Shown here piece by piece: positions 34,922-44,748 of a DNA stretch of 64,000 nt (position 1 is the first letter of the stretch; every line of letters starts with the position of its first letter). Made by a program: the position numbers and the translations under genes. The notes beneath the pieces were generated by a model. That model made no database searches and had not been told where the DNA came from. It was given only the letters and a program-made list of their open reading frames with translations. This stretch comes from Clostridia bacterium (lineage in GTDB: Bacteria; Bacillota; Clostridia; TANB77; CAG-465): contig JAOAHC010000040.1 of the NCBI GenBank assembly GCA_026415435.1, positions 62,001-126,000 on the forward strand, read 5' to 3'.

Positions 34922-35485
34922 TTATACCCTCTGTGAATAATTACAAGCCAATGACAATTTAAAAGTAAGCATAATTACCCCTCTTATATTTATAGAATAG
35001 TATGCAACTTTTTCATACACACATATCTTTAACGTAACATGTTCACCATATATTATTATCTTTTTGTCAGATATTCTTCTGACGATGTTTGATTGCGCTG
35101 ATTTTTTGACAAAATCTTCTGTAAAAAATAATGTAGCTATAAAAATATCACATTTTTCCATTAAGATTTTTTTATTCCATGAACACATCTTAAGATTATT
35201 ATATTTATTTTTTTGTGGCATTGTAAAATAATCATAAAAAACAGATTTTTCTTTTGGAAACATGTTGTATATTAGTTCTCCAATATTATTAGGTGACTCA
35301 TGTATTTTAGGGTTACACCTGTACACTTCCCGTTCATCCTTTGTATCATATATTCTACAAAAAACTTCATAAACATTAGGCAAATCTTTTTTAACGTGGT
35401 TTAGACAAGAAGCATAATCGCAACCCCATTCTTCAGAAGTACTTTTAAAATTATTAAAAATTTTAGTATAAAATTCTTTATTCAT
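34922..35485 (-). CDS. Hypothetical protein
   Basis: 187 residues from the ATG 9 bases after AGGGGG; an in-frame TTG 11 codons earlier overlaps nothing useful. Not recognised. Soluble, with Cys in WGCDYASCLNHVKKD and YRCNPKIHESP, and a beta-rich C-terminus (KKIIIYGEHVTLKICVYEKVAYYSINIRG). It is a single transcription unit with its own terminator. The promoter has TTGACA only 7 bases from an extended -10 TGATATAAT, like the 24899 gene. Confidence 0.7.
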   Translation of the reverse strand: MNKEFYTKIFNNFKSTSEEWGCDYASCLNHVKKDLPNVYEVFCRIYDTKDEREVYRCNPKIHESPNNIGELIYNMFPKEKSVFYDYFTMPQKNKYNNLKMCSWNKKILMEKCDIFIATLFFTEDFVKKSAQSNIVRRISDKKIIIYGEHVTLKICVYEKVAYYSINIRGVIMLTFKLSLACNYSQRV

Positions 35486-35533
35486 TCTAATATTCCCCCT
35501 ATTAATTTTTTTAGGCAACCGATATTTTTATTT

Positions 35534-35572
35534 ATTATATCATATTTGTCAAATTATATTGTTTTATATAAA
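35534..35572 (-). promoter_or_regulatory. Promoter region of the 34922 orphan
   Basis: On the minus strand TTGACA (35552-35547), 7 bases, extended TGA-TATAAT (35539-35534). TTTATATAAAA, a one-mismatch relative of TTTACATAAAA, lies at 35572-35562. Confidence 0.45.
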
Positions 35573-35612
35573 TATATAAAAACCAGGTCTACTAATTTGT
35601 AAACCCGGTTAA
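35573..35612 (-). terminator. Terminator of pfkA
   Basis: AACCGGGTTTAC / GTAGACCTGGTT stem (two G-U pairs) with a T-rich tail on the minus strand. Confidence 0.75.
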
Positions 35613-35631
35613 ATATTTACACTAAGTTACT

Positions 35632-36708
35632 TTAATCTCCAAAATATATCCCCATATTTTTTGCTGTCTTTATCAAATCGTTATTATTGAAATCAAGTAG
35701 TCTAGGTACTCTATCTTCTGGAAATTTGATTTTTACAAGTTCGTTTTGATTAGTGCCAACTATATATCCACTTTCACCTTCTAGAAGTAATCTAAAAGCA
35801 TAATCTCCAAGTCTTGCTCCAAGTATTATATCACTAGGACAAGGAGATCCACCTCTTTGAATGTGTCCAAGTATTATTGATCTCGATTCATACCCTGTAA
35901 TATATTCTATATCTCTTGCAAGTCTTTCAGATACACCGCCATATCTTTTTTGTTCAAAGCTATTTTCAACAATTCTAGCAATTACTTCTTCTTTACCTAC
36001 TTCTTTACAAGCTTCAGAAGCTGCTATTATTACATATCTTTTTGTGTTTTCCATTATTTGTTTTACTCTATCACAAACTTTTTTAAGATTATAGTCTTTT
36101 TCTGGAAGTAATATGATATCTGCACCTGCTGCAAATCCTCCATATAAAGTTAAATATCCAGAAGTTCTACCCATAGTTTCAACTACAAGTACCCTTCTAT
36201 GAGAATAAGCAGTTGATTTTAATTTACTTATAGCATCAACAACATTAGATATTGCAGTATCAAATCCTATTGTTGGATCACTTGCAATCATATCATTATC
36301 TATTGTCTTTGGTATGCCTATTACTCTCATACCACGACTATTAATAACTTTTGCAGAATCTAAAGTTCCATCCCCACCAACTATTACCATTGCTTCTACA
36401 CCAATAGTTTTAAGTGAGCTAATTGATTCATCTATCATGTCATAATGTTTAGTTTTATCTTCTTTATCTGGGTAGCATGATGGATTTTCTTTATTTGAAG
36501 ATCCAAGTATTGTTCCACCTATAGTTTCAATGTCAGCAACATCTTTTTCAGTTAATGTTTTGTATTTTTTTTCAACAAATCCTATATAACCATCTATAAT
36601 TCCAACTACTTCTATTCCCTTTTTATTTGCAGACAAAACTACTGATTTAATAACACTATTTAGTCCTGCACAGTCTCCCCCTGCAGTCATTATTGCTATC
36701 TTTTTCAT
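35632..36708 (-). CDS. pfkA: 6-phosphofructokinase
   Basis: 358 residues. Key motifs: TAGGDCAGLN, VGGDGTLDSA, IPKTIDND, ETMGRTSGYL, GHIQRGGSPCPSD. The residue after GGD is Gly, as in ATP enzymes. The position before TIDND is Lys, a mix found in the group III ATP-PFKs related to pyrophosphate enzymes. ATP use is therefore likely but not certain. It phosphorylates fructose 6-phosphate in glycolysis. It lies 16 bases after the rpe-alkD fusion gene. Confidence 0.95.
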   Translation of the reverse strand: MKKIAIMTAGGDCAGLNSVIKSVVLSANKKGIEVVGIIDGYIGFVEKKYKTLTEKDVADIETIGGTILGSSNKENPSCYPDKEDKTKHYDMIDESISSLKTIGVEAMVIVGGDGTLDSAKVINSRGMRVIGIPKTIDNDMIASDPTIGFDTAISNVVDAISKLKSTAYSHRRVLVVETMGRTSGYLTLYGGFAAGADIILLPEKDYNLKKVCDRVKQIMENTKRYVIIAASEACKEVGKEEVIARIVENSFEQKRYGGVSERLARDIEYITGYESRSIILGHIQRGGSPCPSDIILGARLGDYAFRLLLEGESGYIVGTNQNELVKIKFPEDRVPRLLDFNNNDLIKTAKNMGIYFGD

Positions 36709-36724
36709 ATAAACTCCTCCTATG

Positions 36725-38149
36725 TTAATTATTTTTTATATAGTCTTTTTGATCCTTTGTCATCTTTTCACAAGCGTAAGACAATATTATACTAGGTATT
36801 TTTTTCTTGCTATTATTATGCTTCAAAAATTGGATAATAATTTCATTATCTTTTTTATATATTTCTCTTAAAACCCAACCTACTGCTTTCTGCAATAGAT
36901 TTTCCTTAACATATAGCATTTTTTTGCATACGTCAAGTGGAAGATCCAAAATATTTTTTCTTACTAAAAATAATTGTGAAACAATTCCTATTCTTTTTAC
37001 CCATAGATTATCATGATCTAAATATTTTGAAATTTCTATATTAATTTTAATATTTCTTTCTAAACATTCAAATAAATATCTTCCTAATATATTTGGAGCT
37101 GAATCATCGGTTAAATCCCAATTATTTATATATTCTATATTTTTCTTGTAATACTCATATATTTCATCTATACTATACATTTTACTAATAACTGTGTTAG
37201 CTAAACAAAATATTGCAAATTGTCTACACTCATGATAAGGTGAAGAAATAAAATTGTTTAATATATCTAGATTTATAGCCTTAGACCACTTGTTTGCAAT
37301 AGTCCTCACAGAAGGTACATTTATTCCAATAAGTTTATCTTTTTCCCCATATCCTCCTGGTACTACTTGAAGTAACTTCTTATCAAATTCAATATTTCTG
37401 CTTTTTTCGTTAGTCCATATATCATTAAGAATGTTTAGCTTAGTAATTTTATTGTACAAATCATTTAAATTTTCATAATCTGTAATGTAACTACCAATTA
37501 CAAAACTATCTATTCCAGCTTCTAAATTTTGTATAAAATTAGTATCATTTATCCCACCATCTACTTGTATAGATTTATCTGTGAATAACTTTTTTGCTTC
37601 TCTAATCTTATATATTGTATCTTCTATATATGCTTGTCCTCCATAACCTGGTTCAACTGACATAATGAGAATTTTTGAAAATTTATCTTTATAGTTAAGT
37701 AGTTTACTAACGTCAGTATCTGGTTTAATAGATACACCAATATTTAATACTCGCCCTTCTTTAGCTAATTTTGCTTTTAAATCATTTAAATAATCTAATA
37801 TACTTTCAAATTTATCTATTTCATAATGTATTGTTATATCATCACTACCATATTCAATTGCTTTTGCAATATAACCATCCTCTATAGGCTCTTTAACCAT
37901 TAAATGTGTATCAGCATACATACCAAAATCTTTTGATGTTTTTATATTTTCTATATCAACACCTGAACTACTTACAAACTTTGCATCCATCACATCAAAA
38001 TGAATACAAAGTTTTAATAATTCTTGTACATATTTTTTGCTAACATTATCTTTATAAGTATCTTGAATTCTAATTAAATTAGTTGTTAATTCACAAACAT
38101 TTTGACATTTTAGAATTGAAACACAAATAGAATACTGTTTTTTTATCAT
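36725..38149 (-). CDS. Fusion of ribulose-phosphate 3-epimerase and AlkD-type DNA glycosylase
   Basis: 474 residues from the second ATG, 8 bases after GAGG. Residues about 1-222 are an Rpe TIM barrel with all metal ligands: His and Asp of IHFDVMD, His of DTHLMV and Asp of QVDGGIN, plus MSVEPGYGGQAYI. From about 235 to 474 it is an AlkD/HEAT-repeat DNA alkylation-repair protein: GYGEKDKLIGINVPSVRTIA, and NNWDLTDDSAP, which keeps the Trp-x3-Asp pair of B. cereus AlkD. The gene sits where rpe normally does, 16 bases after rsgA. The fusion is unusual; both halves look functional. Confidence 0.85.
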   Translation of the reverse strand: MIKKQYSICVSILKCQNVCELTTNLIRIQDTYKDNVSKKYVQELLKLCIHFDVMDAKFVSSSGVDIENIKTSKDFGMYADTHLMVKEPIEDGYIAKAIEYGSDDITIHYEIDKFESILDYLNDLKAKLAKEGRVLNIGVSIKPDTDVSKLLNYKDKFSKILIMSVEPGYGGQAYIEDTIYKIREAKKLFTDKSIQVDGGINDTNFIQNLEAGIDSFVIGSYITDYENLNDLYNKITKLNILNDIWTNEKSRNIEFDKKLLQVVPGGYGEKDKLIGINVPSVRTIANKWSKAINLDILNNFISSPYHECRQFAIFCLANTVISKMYSIDEIYEYYKKNIEYINNWDLTDDSAPNILGRYLFECLERNIKINIEISKYLDHDNLWVKRIGIVSQLFLVRKNILDLPLDVCKKMLYVKENLLQKAVGWVLREIYKKDNEIIIQFLKHNNSKKKIPSIILSYACEKMTKDQKDYIKNN

Positions 38150-38170
38150 ATACATTACCTCATAGGTTAT

Positions 38171-39091
38171 TTACTTATATTTTCTATCATAGTTTTCTTT
38201 TAATTTTAAATATATTTCTACATATCTATAATATCTAAGCATATCAACCTTATTTTCCTTAACAAGCTTTTTTATAGTACATTCACTTTCAGATTCATTT
38301 ACATGCATACAGTCTAAATATTTACATTTATCCTTTAGAAATTCAGGATAATATAGCTTTAAGTCTTTATATTCTATATCATATAAGTCATACTCAGAAA
38401 ATCCAGGAGTATCTAGTATATATGCATTTACCAGATACTCAACTAAATATAAATTAACTTGTTTAGTTGTATGTTTTCCTTTTTTACTATTACTTGTAAG
38501 TTCTCCTATTTGAATATCATGATTTTTAAGTATAAATTTAGTTATACTAGATTTTCCAACACCCGAAGAACCACAAAGGGCAGTTATATTATTTGTAAGT
38601 ATATTATTTAAATCATTTATACCTACATTATTTTTAACACTTATATATACAACCTTAACACCTAACTTTTCATAAGTATTTTTTATATATTCAAGTTCAT
38701 TACTATAACTTTCATCCTGATCTTTAAGATCTATCTTATTTACACAAATTATAGGGTTTATATTTTTACTGAAACAAAATGCTAATTCTTTATCTAACAA
38801 TAAATAGTCTGGTTTAGGATTTGTTAGTGCTATTACTAGTATCATCTGATCTATATTTGATACAGGTGGCCTTATTATCTTGTTTTTTCTTGGTAAAACA
38901 CTATCAATTAGCCATGTATCATACATTTGCCTTAAAGATACAATATCTCCAACATTTAAACTTTTTTCTTTACTCTTCAAAGTCCCTTTAATTATACCTT
39001 CATATATCTTATCGGGATTTGCTAAATCATGTAATATGTATTTATTAAGTTTTATCTCAGTAATTCTAGCCTTATTTACTATATTTTCCAA
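38171..39091 (-). CDS. rsgA: Ribosome small-subunit-dependent GTPase RsgA
   Basis: 306 residues, starting with TTG 8 bases after GAGGT. OB-fold domain first, then a circularly permuted GTPase: NKIDL (G4) comes before GSSGVGKSS (G1) and DTPGFSEY (G3). A C-terminal zinc site is CKYLDCMHVNESESEC. It helps 30S maturation. Rare start codon noted. Confidence 0.96.
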   Translation of the reverse strand: MENIVNKARITEIKLNKYILHDLANPDKIYEGIIKGTLKSKEKSLNVGDIVSLRQMYDTWLIDSVLPRKNKIIRPPVSNIDQMILVIALTNPKPDYLLLDKELAFCFSKNINPIICVNKIDLKDQDESYSNELEYIKNTYEKLGVKVVYISVKNNVGINDLNNILTNNITALCGSSGVGKSSITKFILKNHDIQIGELTSNSKKGKHTTKQVNLYLVEYLVNAYILDTPGFSEYDLYDIEYKDLKLYYPEFLKDKCKYLDCMHVNESESECTIKKLVKENKVDMLRYYRYVEIYLKLKENYDRKYK

Positions 39092-39109
39092 ATCACTTTA
39101 CCTCTTTAT

Positions 39110-41173
39110 TTAAGTAGTAAAATCAATAATTTGATCTTTTACTTTTACATTATCAATATAAATTGCAAGAGTTGCTTTACTATATCCGTTTATGGTTAGT
39201 GTAGCAGTAGTATCAGTAGATTTATGTGTTCTTTCATATACAGTATTAATTGCTCCTGAATCTACACTTGCAGTTACTTTCACAACAATATTTTTTATTG
39301 TACCTTCATCAGTTTCTTCTGTAGTGTTATTTTGTAGACTCGCTTTCAAAGCTGTAAGATCAAGTGTAATTGTTTTAGAAATAATTAGTTTATTCACAGT
39401 TATTTCAACCAATGTACCTTCTTTTAGCTCTTGATTTTGAGGATAGCTTTGTGCTATTACAGTTGCATTGCTTTTTGTCTTATCTTCGCCATATTTTACA
39501 TTTACATTTAGTTTAAGGTCTGTAAGAGTTTTTTTAGCGTCTGCTTCTGTTTTTCCAAGTACACTTGGCATTATAACTTTAACTTTACCATCACCTTGAC
39601 TTACTTTTAATTTTATTGTACTACCATAAGGTTTTTGCTCATCTTTTTTAGGATCTTGAGATATTATTATCCCTTCTGCAACACTATCACTTGTAACTAA
39701 TTCTTGTTCAGTAACAAATCCTAGTGTTTCCTCTAATTCATATTTTGCAACCTTATAGTCTTTACCTGTTACATCAGGTACTGTAACTATTTTTTGTCCT
39801 TTACTAACCACAACATAAATCTTCTTATCAGTTGTAGAAGTTCCCTTTGCAATATTTTGAGATATTACATATCCTTCTGGTTGAGTAGCATTATATTCTT
39901 GTTTGTCCTGTAGTACTTCTATTCCTTGTCTTAAGTATTCTTCAACCACATCGCTGAACTTTCTTCCTACTAAATCAGGTACTATTATACTTTGTACTTG
40001 AACATTATCTCCCGTTATTTTTTTATATATTTTAAACCCATATATTACAACAATTGATATAAAAATTACTGCAGCTAATATTATAATTATCATAGTTATG
40101 CTTTTATTTTTTTTCTTATTATTTATTTCTTCTACTATATCTTTTTCATTATCATCATTTAAAATGTTTTTTTCTTCTACTATTTCATTTGTCTTAGAAG
40201 CTTTTCTTTCTTCAAATTGAGGTCTTCTTTGTGCTCTTATCCTTATATTTGGAACTTTATTTAATTCTGCTTCTTTCATTGATACAATTGGTATAACTTG
40301 TGTTGCACCAGCTTCAACTTTTGAATTAGATTTAAGTATTAACTTATTTGGATCTTTAAGTGCAAAATATATATCATCTAACATTTCGGTAGAATTTTTA
40401 TATCTATTTGCAGTATTTTTTGCCATCGCTTTTATAATTATATCATTTAATGTTTTAGATATATTTGGATTTACTTTAATAGGTTCAATAGGATCTTCTT
40501 GAATATGTTTTAATGCAACCGAAACAGGTGAATCCGCGTCAAATGGAAGTTTACCTGTAGCCATTTCATACATTACTACACCTAAAGAATAAATATCTGA
40601 TTTTTCATCTGTATATCCACCTTTTGCATGTTCAGGAGAGAAATAATGTACAGAACCGATAGTACTTCCAAAATTAGTTATAGTAGCAGAAGTTGTTACT
40701 TTAGCAATACCAAAATCAGTTACTTTTGCAACCATATTTTTATTTAAAACAATATTATGTGGTTTAATATCTCTATGAATTATATGAGATTTATGTGCAG
40801 CTTCAAGCGCTGAAGCAATTTGAGCAGATATTTTTAAAACTGTCTCATTGTCTAATGCTCCATGTTCATCTATATAATCTTTTAGAGTCTTACTTTCTAA
40901 AAGCTCCATAACAATATAGTTTATTTCGCCTTCTTTTCCTACATCATATACTGAAACTATATTTGGATGAGTAAGACTTGCGGCTGATTGAGCTTCAGCT
41001 CTGAATCTTTTTACGAAAGTTTCATCTTTTGAAAACTCACTTTTTAATACTTTAACAGCAACAAAACGGTTTAATAAATTACATTTTGCTTTATATACAA
41101 CTGCCATCCCACCAATACCAATTTGTTCAATAATTTCATATCTATTACCTAATACTTTACCTATAAGATCCAA
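39110..41173 (-). CDS. prkC: PASTA-domain Ser/Thr protein kinase PrkC
   Basis: 687 residues, starting with TTG after GGGGTG. The kinase domain (about 10-270) has GIGGMAVVYKAKC, VAVKVLK, HRDIKPHNIVL, DFGIAK and SDIYSLGVVMYEM. A linker follows, with one membrane segment (about 358-380). Three extracellular PASTA repeats (about 395-595) bind muropeptides. A further beta-rich domain of about 90 residues ends the chain, as in many clostridial homologues. It senses the cell wall and is reversed by PrpC, encoded just upstream. Confidence 0.97.
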   Translation of the reverse strand: MDLIGKVLGNRYEIIEQIGIGGMAVVYKAKCNLLNRFVAVKVLKSEFSKDETFVKRFRAEAQSAASLTHPNIVSVYDVGKEGEINYIVMELLESKTLKDYIDEHGALDNETVLKISAQIASALEAAHKSHIIHRDIKPHNIVLNKNMVAKVTDFGIAKVTTSATITNFGSTIGSVHYFSPEHAKGGYTDEKSDIYSLGVVMYEMATGKLPFDADSPVSVALKHIQEDPIEPIKVNPNISKTLNDIIIKAMAKNTANRYKNSTEMLDDIYFALKDPNKLILKSNSKVEAGATQVIPIVSMKEAELNKVPNIRIRAQRRPQFEERKASKTNEIVEEKNILNDDNEKDIVEEINNKKKNKSITMIIIILAAVIFISIVVIYGFKIYKKITGDNVQVQSIIVPDLVGRKFSDVVEEYLRQGIEVLQDKQEYNATQPEGYVISQNIAKGTSTTDKKIYVVVSKGQKIVTVPDVTGKDYKVAKYELEETLGFVTEQELVTSDSVAEGIIISQDPKKDEQKPYGSTIKLKVSQGDGKVKVIMPSVLGKTEADAKKTLTDLKLNVNVKYGEDKTKSNATVIAQSYPQNQELKEGTLVEITVNKLIISKTITLDLTALKASLQNNTTEETDEGTIKNIVVKVTASVDSGAINTVYERTHKSTDTTATLTINGYSKATLAIYIDNVKVKDQIIDFTT

Positions 41174-41190
41174 TTTAATAGCACCCCTTT

Positions 41191-41922
41191 TTATAGTTTT
41201 ATAACTACTAATGTCATATTGTCTACTCCGCCCTTTTCGTTAGCACTTTGTATTATTTTTTCTGGTATTAATTCAAACTTTGTTTTTTTAAATATATTTA
41301 ATATTTCCTTCTCTTCTAACATGTTCGTAACACCATCTGTACATATTACCAAATATCCATTAATATTTTCATCGACTTCATAAACATCTACATCTATTTT
41401 ATTAAAAACCCCCAAAGCTTTAGTAAGCATATGTTTTTGAGGATGATTTAAAGCCTCTTCTTCATTTATAACATTAGTTTTTAAAAGTGTGTTAACATAG
41501 GTATCATCTTCTGTTATTTGATCCATTTTTAAAAAACCGTCAGTTATATTGTACATTCTACTGTCTCCAATAGATGTATAGTAAAGCTTAGAATTAATGC
41601 TACAAAATATAACTACAGTTGTACCCATGCCTTTATATTTATCGTCAGTTTTCTCAAGCTTGTATATTTCGTTGTTAGCACTTATTACTGCTTGCTTTAA
41701 TACGTCACATACATTAATATCCTTATTTTTCAGATACTTTTTCTCAAAATATTGAATTATATGATCGCATGCAAGCTTACTTGCAACCTCACCACTAGAA
41801 TATCCACCAAGACCATCTGCCACTATGTAAATGTAACTATTATCATCCATTTTTTTAACTAAATAATAATCTTCATTTTTCTCACGTTTTTTTCCTACAT
41901 CTGTCGCTGCAACATATTTCAT
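41191..41922 (-). CDS. prpC: PP2C-type protein phosphatase (Stp/PrpC)
   Basis: 243 residues from ATG; a TTG immediately upstream is possible. Metal-binding motifs: ATDVGKKREKNEDYY, VADGLGGYSSGEVAS, SIGDSRMY, ICTDGVTNML and GGVDNMTLVVIKL. It dephosphorylates PrkC and its targets. First gene of prpC-prkC-rsgA-(rpe-alkD)-pfkA, with its own promoter separating it from def-fmt-rlmN. Confidence 0.97.
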   Translation of the reverse strand: MKYVAATDVGKKREKNEDYYLVKKMDDNSYIYIVADGLGGYSSGEVASKLACDHIIQYFEKKYLKNKDINVCDVLKQAVISANNEIYKLEKTDDKYKGMGTTVVIFCSINSKLYYTSIGDSRMYNITDGFLKMDQITEDDTYVNTLLKTNVINEEEALNHPQKHMLTKALGVFNKIDVDVYEVDENINGYLVICTDGVTNMLEEKEILNIFKKTKFELIPEKIIQSANEKGGVDNMTLVVIKL

Positions 41923-41957
41923 CAACTATACACCTCACTTTTAATCAAACCATTAAT

Positions 41958-41985
41958 ATTATATCATTACTTTTGCATATTTCAA
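41958..41985 (-). promoter_or_regulatory. Promoter of the prpC operon
   Basis: TTGAAA, 16-bp spacer, extended -10 TGATATAAT on the minus strand. Confidence 0.65.
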
Positions 41986-42139
41986 CAATTATTTTAAATG
42001 TTGTCTTTAATTATTACAGTCAATATTTATTTTGTTGCAATTTATAATTTAATAACATTACTAATATAAATTAGTATACGTCTTACATTACATTTTATTA
42101 TTTTTTATATTTTCTAGTCCATATTGTTGTTTAATATAT

Positions 42140-43183
42140 TTATTGTTTAATAGTATCTTTATTTAAATACTTTTGTCTTAACTGTCCACAAGCTGCGTCA
42201 ATATCTGATCCAAGCTCTCTTCGTACAGTTGTGACTATTCCACATGAATTTAGAGTATTCATAAAATTTTCTATATTGCTTTCATTACTTTTTTTATAAC
42301 TACCATTTTTTATTTCGTTTACAGGAATAAGGTTTATATGTGCTATCATACCACGTAAAAGTTTAGCTAGATTCATAGCCGTCTCTCTATTATCATTTAC
42401 TCCTGCAATTAATGCATATTCAAAACTTATTCTTCGACCTGTCTTTGAAATATAGTATTTGCAAGCTTCTAACAACTCTTTTATGCTATATCTATTTGCA
42501 ACTGGCATTATCTCTTTTCTTGTTTTATCATCTGTAGCATGAAGTGATATTGATAATGTAGCCTGTATATTTTCATCTGCAAGCTTATATATATTTGGTA
42601 CTATTCCACAGGTAGATACACTTATATGTCTTGCACCAATATTTAATCCTTCAGGAGAATTTATATTTCTGATAGATTTTATTACATTATCATAATTATC
42701 TAGTGGTTCACCAATTCCCATATATACCACATTTGAAATTCTTTCACCTGTATATTTTTGAACTGCCCAAATTTGACCTTCTATTTCAGATGCTGTTAAA
42801 TTTCTTTCATATCCAGCCTTAGTTGATGCACAAAACTTGCAACCCATTTTACAACCTACCTGTGTTGACACACATATAGTATTCCCATGGTTATATTTCA
42901 TAAATACTGATTCAATTGCTGTATCATCGTTAAGACCAATTAAAAATTTTATAGTATCATCCTTTTTAGATTTTTGGCATTCTAAAATATTTAATTTTAG
43001 TATATATGTGTGTTCTTTAAGTTTTTCACGCAAACTTTTTGATATATCAGTCATTTCATCGAAAGATTCAATACCTATTTTGTGTATCCATTTAAATATT
43101 TGCTTTGCATGAAATTTCTTTTCTCCAATACTTTCTATGTATTGTTCTAATTCATTTAATGTATAATCTGATATATTTATCAC
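42140..43183 (-). CDS. rlmN: Dual-specificity 23S rRNA/tRNA A-C2 methyltransferase RlmN
   Basis: 347 residues, starting with GTG that overlaps the fmt stop (GTGA). The radical SAM motif is CKMGCKFCAST. The C-terminal catalytic Cys is in GSDIDAACGQL. GIGEPLDNYDNV and ISLHATDDKTRKEIMPVAN are typical. It methylates A2503 of 23S rRNA and A37 of some tRNAs. No terminator is obvious downstream, where about 200 bases hold only the prpC promoter. Confidence 0.97.
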   Translation of the reverse strand: MINISDYTLNELEQYIESIGEKKFHAKQIFKWIHKIGIESFDEMTDISKSLREKLKEHTYILKLNILECQKSKKDDTIKFLIGLNDDTAIESVFMKYNHGNTICVSTQVGCKMGCKFCASTKAGYERNLTASEIEGQIWAVQKYTGERISNVVYMGIGEPLDNYDNVIKSIRNINSPEGLNIGARHISVSTCGIVPNIYKLADENIQATLSISLHATDDKTRKEIMPVANRYSIKELLEACKYYISKTGRRISFEYALIAGVNDNRETAMNLAKLLRGMIAHINLIPVNEIKNGSYKKSNESNIENFMNTLNSCGIVTTVRRELGSDIDAACGQLRQKYLNKDTIKQ

Positions 43184-44145
43184 TTTAATTTATCTCCTAC
43201 TTTAAATTTACTTGATTTTAAAAACTCAGTTATATTCATTTTTTTAGAGTTTTCCGGTTGTATAACCACTACATTTATTACTCCATTACTACATTTTATT
43301 TGCATATGATCTTTACTAATATTGCAGATTTGACCAACTTCAAAATCTCTAAAAGTTTCTACATTTATATCATAACTTACTTCATATACTTTATATCTTT
43401 TTAAATTCTCATCTAAAAAGAAAGTTGCAGGATATGGACTAAGCCCTCTTACAAAATTAAATATATCTTTTGCTGATTTTGTAAAATCAATTTTAGTTAT
43501 CTCTTTTGAGATCATCGGAGCATAATTTGCTTCATCATCTACTTGTACAATTCTTTCAAGAGTACCTTCAAGTAATTTATCAATTGTCTTTACGAGTAAA
43601 TCTGCACCTACTATTTTAAGTTTATCATGTAGAGTCTCATAATTATCATTATCTAAAATGGCTACTTCTTCTTTAAGCAACATATCTCCTGTATCCATTC
43701 CCTCGTTCATATACATAGTAGTAATACCAGTTACACTCTCACCATTTATAATTGACCATTGTATTGGAGCAGCACCTCTATATTTTGGAAGTAATGAACC
43801 ATGAACATTAATCGATCCATACTTTGGAAAATATAGCACTTCTTTTGGAAGTATTTTTCCATATGCTGTAACACATATTAAATCTGGTTTTAATCTCTCA
43901 AGTATTTCCATAACTTCTGTATTATTTCTTACTTTAGCAGGTTCAAAAACTGGTATATCTTTTGAAATTGCATACTCTTTAACAGGTGACATTTTTACAG
44001 CCATACCCCTACCACTTGCTTTATCAGGATTTGTGAAAACTCCCACAATGGTAAAGCCTGACTTAACTAATGCTTCAAGAGAGCATTTAGCAAACTCAGG
44101 TGTTCCCATAAAAACTATTCTTAGATTTTCTCTATTTTTTACCAT
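43180..44145 (-). CDS. fmt: Methionyl-tRNA formyltransferase
   Basis: 321 residues. RIVFMGTPEFA, the folate-site GSLLPKYRGAAPIQWSI and GITTMYMNEGMDTGDML are diagnostic. The C-terminal OB-fold is present. It formylates initiator Met-tRNA. It is coupled with rlmN by a 4-base overlap. rsmB, often between fmt and rlmN in Firmicutes, is absent. Confidence 0.97.
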   Translation of the reverse strand: MVKNRENLRIVFMGTPEFAKCSLEALVKSGFTIVGVFTNPDKASGRGMAVKMSPVKEYAISKDIPVFEPAKVRNNTEVMEILERLKPDLICVTAYGKILPKEVLYFPKYGSINVHGSLLPKYRGAAPIQWSIINGESVTGITTMYMNEGMDTGDMLLKEEVAILDNDNYETLHDKLKIVGADLLVKTIDKLLEGTLERIVQVDDEANYAPMISKEITKIDFTKSAKDIFNFVRGLSPYPATFFLDENLKRYKVYEVSYDINVETFRDFEVGQICNISKDHMQIKCSNGVINVVVIQPENSKKMNITEFLKSSKFKVGDKLK

Positions 44146-44167
44146 ACTTACTCCTATAATCTTTTAC

Positions 44168-44728
44168 TTAAGCACGTTTTTTCTTTTTCTTACTACTATT
44201 TTTCTTAACAGTCTTACATTTTTTATCTTGGCTAGCTTTTTCTTTAGGATCATACTTATATATATCATATGCTTTATCTATAAATACTACACCATCTAAA
44301 TGATCTAATTCATGTTGAATAACTACAGCTTCCATATCCTTTGCAGTTATTTTTAATTTTTCTCCATTTATACCTAAAGCTTCAACAGTTATTTTTTGGT
44401 GCCTATCAACATTTCCAAATACATCTGGAAAGCTTAAACAACCTTCTTCAACTGTTATCATTTCTTTGGATGACTTAACTATTTTTGGATTTATAAGGAT
44501 AATAGGATTTTTTTTAGAATCTTCATCCTTTGTATAATCTATATCATACACTATCATTCTTTTTAAGAAACCAACTTGGCAGGCAGCAAGACCAATACCA
44601 TCAAAACTATACATAGTTTCAATCATATCTTTTGCCAAGTCTTTTATTTTTTCATCAATTATATCTATTTCTTTGGACTTCTTTTTTAATATTTCGTCAC
44701 CTTCAAATCTTATTTGTCTTATTGCCAT
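44168..44728 (-). CDS. def: Peptide deformylase
   Basis: 186 residues. Three motifs: GIGLAACQVG, EEGCLSFP and the metal-binding QHELDHLDG. A Lys-rich tail of about 25 residues extends beyond the usual end. It removes the formyl group from new proteins, pairing with Fmt, encoded next. ftsK lies upstream where priA is common in other Firmicutes. Confidence 0.97.
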   Translation of the reverse strand: MAIRQIRFEGDEILKKKSKEIDIIDEKIKDLAKDMIETMYSFDGIGLAACQVGFLKRMIVYDIDYTKDEDSKKNPIILINPKIVKSSKEMITVEEGCLSFPDVFGNVDRHQKITVEALGINGEKLKITAKDMEAVVIQHELDHLDGVVFIDKAYDIYKYDPKEKASQDKKCKTVKKNSSKKKKKRA

Positions 44729-44748
44729 TTTATTATTTCCTTTCTTTG

